Shown here piece after piece: positions 45,930-56,533 of a stretch of 64,000 bases of DNA; the first letter of the stretch is position 1; every line of letters begins with the position of its first letter. The DNA lies in the NCBI GenBank assembly GCA_017506865.1, contig JAFCMP010000334.1:124001-188000 (forward strand). The letters are read 5' to 3'. The DNA is from Tribonema minus (lineage: Eukaryota > Sar > Xanthophyceae > Tribonematales > Tribonemataceae). The notes under the pieces were generated by a model, which saw nothing but the letters and a program-made list of their open reading frames with translations, did not search any database and was not told the origin of the DNA. A program made the translations under genes and the position numbers.

Positions 45930-47648
45930 GCACGGAGATTGGGCACGGTGCGCCGTCAATCTACTCGAACTAAGGTGCCTACATGACTTGCGCCAAAAAT
46001 GGTCGGACGCGCTTGGCCGGAGTAGAGAATTGAATTTGAAGTAGCAACGGTGCGTTGACATGCGACAGAAAGGTGTGTGCAGCTGGAGTCCGAAGTTAAA
46101 GTAACGAAGATGTACAGGCCACTGCTGTTTGCTCACCGCGCACGCTTGCAATACCTTAGGTTGCCGTATACTACTACTACCTCTTGTTGTTTTGTAAGAG
46201 AGTACACGTTGATGTGTACCCACTTACCATTTCAGACCCGTCAAACGGTGGCAGGGGCAAGGACCTGGCGTCTGGAGCCGTAAATTCAGCTCTGCTATGC
46301 GTCAGTGGCTGTAGTTTTGTGCCAGCCTGAGATTTGACAGGGTGCAATAGTGTGTCTTGCGAGCTGCTGCACGTGGAGATGTTGCGCGGCTCAAGTTGTA
46401 AGAACAGCTGTAAAGCACTACAAGCAGCCACATCACGATGTACAAAATACACATCATACCCAAGGTCCATGAAATGCACAACATAAGCTGGTATGCTGCT
46501 GCCCCTGAATGTCTGAGTGTGTGTGAGTATGCCAGATGCAGCCCTGCGTGATGACATGCATACTTTCGCTGACACTACATACTTGCATGCAGTGCGTAAA
46601 TACATCAGCAGAGCAAGAATGTGAGTGCAACACATCATGCGCTGCATGCACTGGCCAAGTTCAACACACTGTTTGTTTGTGGATTTGTGGGTATGTAAAG
46701 AGTTCAGCCTTACCCACATGCCCGTTTCTTCGTTTACATGGCCGTGGCTGCTATTGATTTTTCTGACCGCGAAAATGTGAAGTTGCCGCACACGTGCTTG
46801 TCATCTTCGCTTGTTGCAGAAGTATCATGCTTGTCTTGTCCGTAATGTATTGCAATCTACTCAGTAACACTTGTGTTCAGCATTACACACATACAGCAGG
46901 AATTCATCACCTGCATTCTATGTGGATGTTGGCAGACTGCAGAGTGGTTGGCCGGAGGGCTATGAGAGCATCATCAAAATAAGGTGCACCTTGTTATACC
47001 ATAACAACAAGACATTTGCGCTATATTAATCACTTGCAGCACACCGGCAACAAACAAGCAGGCATCCGGCGCAAAGAACGACAAAACAAACTTGCCATGG
47101 AAGTTGTGGCATTACAGTGCGAGTGCAGTGGTTTCTGCCACAGCATCGGAGGATGCGCCACATGAGCGCAGTTGTGGGAATCGCAACAGGAGGCTAGACC
47201 GAATGGGACGCGGCAAAACTGATGCCTACGTGAGGCACTTGTGGAGAGCGAATGTACTAGCGGCACATCAGGGGGCTCAAGCTAGGGGAATCCATCATTG
47301 ATGTGCAACAAGGAGTGGTACTGGTGTTGTGCCCGTAGCGCTTGTGAGGGGATATGGAACACGATTGATGTGCCTGGCGATCGTGCTATGTGTACTTAGG
47401 GTACAGTACAGCATACATATGGTGTTTCATGAAATGACCCTCCCACGTTGGGTAGCCTCTGTACTTCATCATCCATGAATGCTGCAACTGGAGCACTACG
47501 CCCCCTGTTGACACCAGTCATCTACTTGATACCACCCCACACCCCGCACATCCTCTCCTTGTATGCATGTACCTAGCGGGAGGTCCCTGATGCCCCCCCC
47601 CCCCCCCCCCCCCCGCCTTACAAACTCTTCTGGTATGCATGTATGCAC
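45930..47648. other. Intergenic, no gene recognised
   Basis: This is moderate-GC DNA without long frames, with a poly-C tract at about 47594-47614. Both flanking genes converge here. Confidence 0.6.
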
Positions 47649-49508
47649 CTAGCGGGAGTCAATGAAGACCTTGCCGCCGCGCGCCGGCGTGGCGGACTCG
47701 CGCACCGCCTCCGCCGTCTGCTCGAGCCGGAACGATTTCCCCACATGCTTGTCCGCGCGCAGCACGCCTCGCTCCATGAGCGACAGCACCTCGCTCACGA
47801 CGCGCTCCCTCTCCGCAGCGCTGCTCAACCCCGCGACGTACGTGTGCAGCCAGAAGCCGCGCACGCTCACGCCGCGGAAGAGCACAGGGACGATCGGCAC
47901 GTGCGCCGTCATGCTCGCCATCGCGCCGTAGATGACGACGGTGCCGCCGGGGCGCAGCGCGTCAATGAGGTGCGCGGTGGACTCGCCGCCGACGCACTCG
48001 AGCGCGGCGTAGGCGCCCTCCTCGCGCGGCGTGTGCGCCCTGAGCGCTGCCGCGATGTCGTTGCCGCTCTTCTCCGTGGAGACGCACGCGTCCGCGCCCG
48101 CGGCGAGGACCTCCTGCACCTGCGCATCGCGGCGCACGAGACCTGCGGCGGCGGCGAAATTGAGATGGTGGGGATGTTCAGAACGGAGACTGGGATGCTG
48201 TGGCTGTAGATTTGAGAGAGGTGAAACATAAATGAGGAACACCATCTCCGCAGCAGCAGGGCCAGTGTGGAACCTAGTTGTGGATGTTAGTTGTGGATGT
48301 TTGCACAGCACTCAAGGTGGCAAAAACGGCCACACCGCGCTTTCATCGCACTTCTACGGTCTTGAGCCCCAGGTGCACGACCATGTTGAAGCCCCAGGTG
48401 CTTTTGCAATAAGTACGCCGCTTCCCTTAGAGTATGCAGCAAGAACTTCAAGCAAGCCAAATCATAACAACAATTGCGCACACACGCGCACCTATGGTCT
48501 TGAGCCCCAGGTGCTTGGCCATGTCGAAGAACAGGCGCGCCAACGCGGACCCCGCAGCGTTCACAATAATGTGCGCACCCTTTGGCAGCGCCAGCTCCGT
48601 CAGCATCCCATACGCCGTAACGGGATTTACCCAGAACCCCGCTGCAGCCTCATCACTGATGCCATCGGGAATCGCCGCCAGATCCGACTCCTTGAACACG
48701 GCGAATTCGGCCCACGTGCCGTTTCCGTCTTGCAGTGGGAAGCCCGCGAGCGCGACGCGCTGGCCGATCTTCAACTTCTTGGCGCTGTCGCCGGCTTTGG
48801 AAATTACGCCCATGCCGTCGAGGCCGGGGGTGATGGGCCAGCGGTCGGCGGGGGCGCAGCCGGGGTAGATGCCCATGAGGGAGAAGAGGTCGGCGGGGTT
48901 CACAGGGCGCAGCTTCATCTGGACCTGGAGTTTGGAGAGGGGGGGGGGGGGGGAGGCGGGGTTGGGGTGAGTTGAGGCGTTGGCGAGGGGGGCTTCTGAG
49001 TTGGAGGGGGAGGGGGTAGACGCCCATGAGGGAGAAGAGGTCTGCGGGGGGGTTCACAGGGCGCAGCTTCATCTAGACCTGGTGTTTGAAGAGGGGGGCA
49101 ACAGATGGGCACTTATGACGCTGCAGAGCTACGCCTGGCGGTTGCAACCCGCACGCTGTTGGGCACGCGGAGCACGAGATGCTGCACACCAGCGCTTGGA
49201 CTGATACAAGGGCTGCTGTGCTGATGTGGAAGCAAGCGACAGTAAGGTACAAGCGGGTGAAACATTCTATACTGACCACCTGACACGAGAAGATTAGCGT
49301 AGGCAGAGCATCGTGCACGAATCTCAACTATTACTATGTTGACCATCACAATCTTGTCTTCACAGCCGATCTTGAAGATCGCTTCACTTGCCTGATATTC
49401 GCCGGCTCCTGGCTCTGGTACAGGGATGGTTTCCACCTTCACAGCAGCTGCTGCGTCCTCAGCGTTGGGCGCAGTGGGCCGGATGGCTTTCATCATAGCG
49501 GGAGACAT
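47649..49508 (-). CDS. MECR-like medium-chain reductase (2-enoyl thioester reductase family), 347 aa
   Basis: Exons: 49508-49392, 48924-48492, 48142-47649, in phase. Intron 1 uses a GC donor (TATCAG|GCAAGT). The fold is a zinc-less medium-chain dehydrogenase/reductase. The N-terminal catalytic part carries NPADLFSLMGIYP, whose Tyr matches the catalytic Tyr of mitochondrial enoyl reductases (from memory of the family). GLDGMGVISKAG and GQRVALAGFP follow, then GNGTWAEF and the NPVTAYGML motif typical of MECR/Etr1. The Rossmann part has VNAAGSALARLFFDMAKHLGLKTIGLVRR in place of the usual AxxGxxG nucleotide loop, and ECVGGES and GGTVVIYGAM later. The expected role is NADPH-dependent reduction of an enoyl thioester or quinone. 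No clear targeting peptide is visible at this start. An upstream exon is possible, because a CCGCAG acceptor-like site lies 12 bases before the ATG. Next to it lies a paralogue on the same strand. Confidence 0.88.
48995..49085 (-). pseudogene. Decayed duplicate of exon 2 start inside intron 1
   Basis: About 80 bases repeat the acceptor and first 20 codons of exon 2 (MKLRPVNP-P-ADLFSLMG), about 150 bp upstream of the real exon. An in-frame TAG replaces the CAG codon just before MKLR, and an insertion adds a proline codon. It is an exon-border shadow that can no longer be spliced in without truncation. Confidence 0.92.
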
Positions 49509-50651
49509 GGTGTGTATCTGCGGCACACACGAAAGATCAACTTCAACTGCGCGCGAATGAGGAAGTAGCCAGGGAGCTGCTTGCTGCTGGTCGATACTGG
49601 CTTCTTTGAACAGTAACATATTGGTGATAGCGCTCGACCTGTCATCCATAACCGACACACGTACTTCGGCGTCATGCTTGTCCCAGTGCCGCTCACAACC
49701 TCGCCAGTAAGAAAGTCGGAACACAAGAAGAGCAGTGGTGGTGTGCACCTACCTGGTAGAGAGCTCGTGTGCAGATATGAGTGTTGTTGTATTGTGGCTG
49801 TGCCGTGCTGTTGGTGGCTTGGTATTTGCGGAGCGGAGCGGAAAGCTCGAATTCTGACCAAATGCGTTCTTGGGCCGCGTCGACGTCAGGCCGCAGGAAT
49901 GTCCTTGTTGTTCGCGAAGATCCGTGATTGGATTTTTAGTAGACTAGACTACTTTGATTAGAACCGTGATTGTTCAGCATGCAGTGAGCAAATCACAATC
50001 TTTGGCTAAGGCACAGCTCAAGGCCCAGATTTGTATGGAGAGGCCTGTATTCATTGTGTACAGATAGGTGGGTGCCAGCACTGTTGCTGCCAACGGAGCG
50101 GCAGTTCGAACAGTACCGTATCTCTTTGGGGATGACGCAACATGAACACAAAATGGACATACGTGGCTTTCCGTCTCGCCCAATCACTGCTACCCACAGT
50201 TCTTTACATACTTTCCGCAAGTGCATCGCAAGTTATTAGCACTCCTTGGTGACCAACATTGTGACGTGATGTCGATCAGGTGCTTTGACGCGCCAACGCA
50301 TCAGCACCTTCCCCCCCTCCCCCCCCCCCCCTTCCCCGTCAAATGTCAGGCTTGTCTGCCTGGATGTTCTCACAGCCGTCCATGAGTGTTCCATGAGATG
50401 CAGCGTGCGCGTGTGAGAACACCTCTGGCCGCCGCCTGCACCTCAACAAACAGCCACGCGACATCTCAAACACCCACCTCAAAGTTCAACAACTCTCACT
50501 GGGGACCGCAGGAACACCGCACAGCGACCACGGGGGGCATGCGTCGCCCCCTTAGAATTTCACACCTGCCCCCATTGCTCAGCGCAACAGAGTGCCTCGC
50601 TCCCAGCGCGCGCATGCGCACCTAGTAGCTTCAACTTCCACCCCTGCACCA

Positions 50652-53600
50652 CTACGCATCAGAGGCCAGGAACTCCATGCGCGCAGCGTCGCCGCCGCCG
50701 CCGGCGCGCGCGGCCTCCTTCGCCGCGGCAGCGACATCGCTTAGCGCGAACGTCTTGCGCGCCGCGGCAGCGCTCAGATCGATGGCGCCGCGCGCGATGG
50801 CGTCCATCACGTCGTCCGCGATGCGCGTGCGCGCCTCCGGCGGCAGCGCCTCCACCGCGCCGTTGAGCCAGAACCCCTCAAGGCGCAGGCGCGACAGCAG
50901 CAGCGGCCCGAGCGGCACGCGCGCGGCGACGTCGCCTGCCGCCATGCCGCACACAATGACGCTGCCAGTGGGCGCGAGCGCGCACGCGAGGTGCCCCGTG
51001 ACGTCGCCGCCGACGCAGTCGAGCGCCGCGCGCGCGCCGGCGCCGCCGGTCAGCGCGCGCACGCGCCGCGTGAGCCTCTCGCTCTGCAGGCTGATGAGCG
51101 CTGCTGCGGACGCGGCGGCGGGGGCGCCGGACTTGAGCAGCGCGTCGCGCTCCGTGTCCGTCGCCGTCACGCCTGCGTACATACGTGCCGCATTAGTTGA
51201 GAGCAGGGTTAGGTTAGGGGTTGGTTGGTGATTGACTGAGGGTTAGGGCTAGGGGCAGGGTGAGGTTTGTGCGTCCGACGCCGTCACGCCTGCGTGCGGT
51301 GTACATACATGCCCCATTATATGAGATTAGGGTGGGAGTAGGGGTAGCTTGGTGAGTATCTGCTGCTGTACGAGGAGAAGGTCACGCAAGTCTGGACCGT
51401 CTCCTATCAGCGCAAGTGCCAGCTAGCAGTCATCGACTTCAAGTGCATTGGTGCGAAAACTACTACAGGACTGCTATCATAGCTCGAAGTACTTACCGAT
51501 GGGCTTTAACCCCATGGAGTGCGCGAGCTTCATCCCCATCTGCGCCAGAGCCGTGTGTGCGCCGGAGAACAGGACATAATCGCCCTTGACGGTGTCCAGG
51601 CGGTTCAGCATGTACCACATTGACACGGGGTTGGTCCAGAACTGCGCCGCCTGCGCAACATTGCACAGAAGAGGAGGACGTCATGTGATGCTGTTTAATG
51701 CTCTCGTTCTTCAGTTCACGCTTCGACTGCGGAGAAGCGCGATTGATCATCACAACGCTAGCTACAGGTGTCTGTATTTTAACGCAAAATGACACAGTGC
51801 GCAAGCGCGCTGCAAAAAGAGAAATGACACTGCCATTCGGCCTGCAGTGCATCAAGTCAGCAGCCGCTGTCTTTTGGGACAGGAGTAGTACCCGCCATGT
51901 TGCCTCTTGTGAAGGAGCACCGAGTGCAATGTCCACCTGCTCTGCGCGCAACAGTAAAGCAGCATACGGACCGCACAAAAGCGTAATTGAAGTGTGCTGC
52001 CTCATAAATGTTGGTGCGCTTGAGCTTTGAGAACCTCTGCAGTGCCGCTGTTGCAGGCAGGCACGACGTCCAAGACAATCACCATGTGCGCCCAGGTGTG
52101 TGTTGTTGATGCCACGCATCTTACGCCCAGGTGATGTCGATCCAACGCATCTCGGTACCGTTGTCGACGCATCGCTGTCGATGCAACGCATCTCGGCATC
52201 TTGGCATTTCGGCACAGAGATGTGTTGCGTCAACATGGTGCCGGGATGCATTCCATCGACAACGCCTGGGCGAACAATTGCGATAACACACGCTGAACAG
52301 TAAGCATCTGCTAGTGCAGACTAGGCTGCTGCGTAGAAGCAAAGCTCACGATTGCATAGGGCACCCCGCCTCCCTTGGGGGCCTTTATCAACTCAAGTCC
52401 ATGAGTGCACACCTGCTCGTCCGTGACATCATCCGGAATGCCGGCAATGTCCCCCTCCTTCAACACCATGTACTCCGCCCATGTGCCATTCCCCCTCTCC
52501 AGGGGGAAACCTGCCACGGCCACGCGCTGCCCGACTGTGAACTTCAACGCCGCCTGCCCCGCCTTGGCGATGACACCCATGCCTGCCATTGACAGTGAAG
52601 GTGTACACACGCCAGGCACTTGAAGTTGAAGTTGAGGGTTGCGGGCCCGCCCTTGTCATTGTCACAACACTCAGTGCTAATTAGAATACGGTGGGCAGAA
52701 TGAGAGGTATCCGGCACGAATGCGCACGGTGGCTGCCATGCCAGAGCCGACACTGCAGTCAGTGTCCAGCCGCATAGGCATGTACCCATCAATAGCTGAG
52801 GCATTATACAAGCTGCATTGAAACACAGTACTTGCAGAAGTAGCACCCCTGACGCTAGTCATTCCAACAAAAACTGGAAGAACTTCATACAGCGCAAGGC
52901 GGCATTTGCAAACCGTCAGATCCTGACTACTTGTAGCATGTCCCTGGCACAAGGAACTGCAGAGCACCTGTTGTGGCATGCCCGCAGGCAGTAGGATGCT
53001 CGGTGTGCGTAGTGCCGGCAGTGTCCAGACTATTGGGGTATAGGTGCAGTTCAGGCATTGCATTGCAGTCGTATATGCATGCAGGTTCCTACAGCGAATA
53101 GGCGCCAAACCAACCCAGGAAAAGGAGAGTCACTATCTGTGTGCGCCGTCATGCACTGCTGTAGCTGATGCTCAATACGCGCTGCACTGCATTGTAGTCA
53201 CAAACCTCAAGGCCAAGAAGCCCCTGAAGACGTTCAAAGTGCGCAGAGCACCTGCACTCTGCTCAGCTCGCACTTTTGGCTGATTGTCAAGGCACAAAGG
53301 TGCACTGCTGGCGTGCCTTCAAGTTCAATGTGTGCCTCACCGTCCAACCCAGGGGTCATGGGCCACTTGCTGGGGTCCGGAGCCCCTGGGTACTGGCCCA
53401 TAACAGATAATCTGTCCGCAGGGTGTACCGGCCGCAAGCGCAGGTGGATGAGGTATTCCCACTCCCCGGGCCCTGGGGTGGGCACCTGCTCGACTTTCAG
53501 GACCTGTCGGCAGCAGAGTTACAGTGCGGCGGCACGGTGTCATCATCTGTATCATGACCTACATGTATGTGAACAAGATGCAATCAGGTAGTCTGAGTGT

Positions 53601-54315
53601 GTGTGCAGGAGCGGGGACGAGATCTTGCAAGCCAGCGCAAACGTTTTACATACTTGAGGACCCCGCACGCAAGCAGCTGCTCACACCAGATTCTCAGCAG
53701 AAAGGTACGTGTTAGAACGCACTAGGGCTGGCACAGGCCGGCTACTTGAAGTCGGGTGATTGCAACAGCAGGCAGTCCTCAGTTTATCATATACCGTCAA
53801 TTCTGAAACATTTTGGTAGTGTCGGCAGCATGCCGGGGTGCAGCAGCTGCAGCGCTGTGGACTCTAGCAGCGGTCTCTCTTGTGCCTACTGAAGCCGTAC
53901 CTGACACTTTGAAACAGAACGGCACAATGAGTATGGTTTTCGTGCTGTAATGTGTCAGCGTGGACACGCGCCACACAGTTGTATCCGCGTATATCTTGCC
54001 GATCGCCTTGGAAGCAAGCGGCAGAAACACCCTCTCAGGCACGAAGGTGTCTGACGAAGCAAATGTGGCACTTTGGAGTGTGACTACATCAGTACCATGC
54101 CCATTGCTCAACTCTCACACATGAGGTCTCCGTGTAGCGTCACATTTCACAACGCGCAGCATTGCAGATGGTGGAAGTACTTGGTTGACATACACGTGTC
54201 AAGCATGCCCCTGCTTGCCCCTGCTTGCGGGTCTGCAGTGGCACTACTGTAGGCCATTCACCTGAGCAATGTCATCGCGAGATTTGGCAGGGGTATACAC
54301 TCGAACTGCAGCCAT
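50652..54315 (-). CDS. Second MECR-like medium-chain reductase, 353 aa
   Basis: Exons: 54315-54262, 53503-53341, 52582-52413, 51650-51497, 51172-50652, all phase-consistent. It is co-linear with the reductase at 47649-49508: VEQVPTPGPGE, RPVHPADRLSVMGQYPG (catalytic-type Tyr kept), GLDGMGVIAKAG, GQRVAVAGFPLERGNGTWAEY, WTNPVSMWYML (replacing NPVTAYGML), ALAQMGMKLAHSMGLKPIG, ALDCVGGDVTGH, FWLNGAVEALPPEAR. The C-terminal exon is very GC- and Ala-rich. The last intron sits at the same place and phase as in the neighbour (after LKPI/LKTI, phase 1). The other introns differ, so introns were gained or lost after the tandem duplication. Changes around the second substrate motif suggest a different substrate. 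Confidence 0.87.
51260..51335 (-). repeat. Acceptor-side shadow of exon 51172
   Basis: A single upstream copy of the exon border (GTCCGWCGCCGTCACGCCTGCGTRC...TACATRCRTGCC), with TTAGGG-like repeats between it and the exon (51206-51256). Confidence 0.9.
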
Positions 54316-56533
54316 CTTTGCGGGCACATTTGGTGCAGGGTCAGAGCCGACTCCCAGCGCTGACTGAATGGTCTCTCTCGCCGATGCCAGCATTGTGGCT
54401 GTGATGAGGAGCAGCACAACGAAGAAATATACACTGTCAGCTGTGAAGCTCAAGATGGCTGAGCACAATCAGGATCATGTTGCCAGTCATGTGGGTCAGT
54501 GCTTCAGTCAAGCCAAGCTACCTTTGGAACAATCATAGGCGAGGGAAGTACACATTCGAATGCACTCTGCAAGTGATTTGCTTTAAATAAAGGCGACCTA
54601 ATCAGCGCACTGGTTGCGCCTTTCCGAAGTTGTACAGCTCACGATGAGACAGCTATCCGGCAAAGCTTATGCGTGTCGAGAAAAGTCAGGCGCGGCAGAC
54701 CCTAATCTCTGGTGCATGCCGCACGCAACTCTATAGCACGAGCATCGCTTGCTGCACCTTAACGGCAAAGTGCCCTTGGCAAGTGGCGTCTCGATGCTCT
54801 CCTCGTGTCCGTGTCCCGCTGACCACTCAGCTCTCAGCTGCGCGCCAATTAGAAAACTCCTGCTCCTGCTGGTTCCAGCTGTCGTTCGGCACTGTGTTTC
54901 ACACTCTCGCAAAACCATGTGCCACTCTCGCCAAACATGGCGAGTCACTCCTCGTCCGCGGGTTCTCACGAACACATCACGTTGCGGAGCATACACAGAG
55001 CCGCCAGTGATTATACCAACGACGCTGCACGGTAGCAATTCTACCGCTGTGGGAGATGCTAATTGCTTGAGAGAAGATGTGAGCCATGAACCGAACAGAG
55101 GCAATGGCTTCAACTTCAACCACCAAGGAGCGCGGGAACACAGCTACCTACCTGCGACCTCCGGTGATAATATTGCCATGAATCCTGTTGCTCTACTCTC
55201 CGCAACAGACGTCAAGCCGAGGCCCTGTCATTTAGTAAGCTCGGACACTGGGCAGCAGACACACGTGCCGGGCGACCAGCAAAAACATTTTTCATGCACA
55301 ACTGGTAACTATGCTATAGCTGATGTCGAAGCTGGACGAATGTGCCCTACCAGTGTAGCTTACGTAAGAAGTGTCCCGCTTCCGCAATTTGATCAGCGCT
55401 GCTGGGACAGTCGTTGGATTCATCATGCAGTCCCACGGCATGCTGCGGTCAGATGCTGGCTGCCATTTAACTGCAATCCTGCAGAGGCCGACCTTCAGTG
55501 TTAGAAGTCATCGTTTCTAAAAATCGGTACAGTACTTGCAAAGCTGTGAATGAACAAAGTCTAGACAGCCACCTCAAGTGCCTGTGAGCAACTCAGCAAT
55601 GGCAGTGTGTGTGCCTCGCACCTGGCGGCAAACTCAAGAGTTTACTCTTGCTCGACCGTTTCATTCCCCCCCCCAAACCAGTTGCTGTGCTCTGCCACAT
55701 CACACGTCCATGGTTGGGGTCAAGCGGCAAGTGCGCTGCTCAAGCAGTGCAAGCTGCAAGAGGGTGAGGACTTTGATTGTTGACATGACTCACCTACCGC
55801 ACTACACAAGACAAAGCAATATGTTCACCTACCGCACTGCACAAGACAACGCGGCACTGATGTGTCCTCAAATGGCAGCAGAGCGTGCTTCCTGGCACAC
55901 GATGACAGCGCACTAAAATATATACCGCTTCGGGTAAGTGCGTCTGCGCAATGCAACTGCAGTCGCATGCACGGGGGCAGCGCAGGCGCTGATTCTGACC
56001 AGCAGCAACAACGAGATGCTTGCGTCGCTGCTTGTGTGTTGCTATTAAATACACCGAAGTTGTAGCGGGCATGTGCACATGCACCGCATGCGGCACTGCA
56101 AAGTCGCGCGAGCCGTAGCCGCGCACCGTGTGGAATGCCCAGCCAACGGCACAAGCGACCAGCTGACCCGGGCGCAAACGCCCCGTTTCTCAGAGGCCGG
56201 CCCTATGCTCATGGCGCGCGATCACAGATCTGCAGCGCATCTGCCCCCCCCCCCCGCGCAGCTGTAGCGGCAGGTAGGTAGGTACGTAAGTATGCCCCGC
56301 CAGCACATCGAACCCCTGCTTGCGCCGCCCCCAAATCGCCAGACGCCGCAGCGGCGCTCGCGCCTTGCCAGCGCAGCTACTTGTAGCCGCTTAGCGTAGC
56401 CGTGCCGGATTGCCAACTCGTTGCACGCTTTCTATTCGTGCAGCAGGGATAGGCCGTGCCAGACTGCCCATTCAGCGCGCGCTCTCTACGAGTGCAGCAG
56501 AGGGAGGGGGGGGCTCCGCTGAGCGCTGCTGCA
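54316..56533. other. Intergenic; one long unassigned frame
   Basis: No family is recognised. A plus-strand frame is open to a stop at 55502-55504, with a first in-frame ATG near 54793 (about 237 codons). It has no low complexity, but also no motif, hydrophobic pattern or splice evidence. It may be chance or an unrecognised single-exon gene. Confidence 0.35.

Noticed and set aside
54793..55504. Open frame of about 237 codons on plus as a gene
   Set aside because: It shows no motif, no supporting splice signals and no shadow flanking; kept only as an unassigned frame in the intergenic note.
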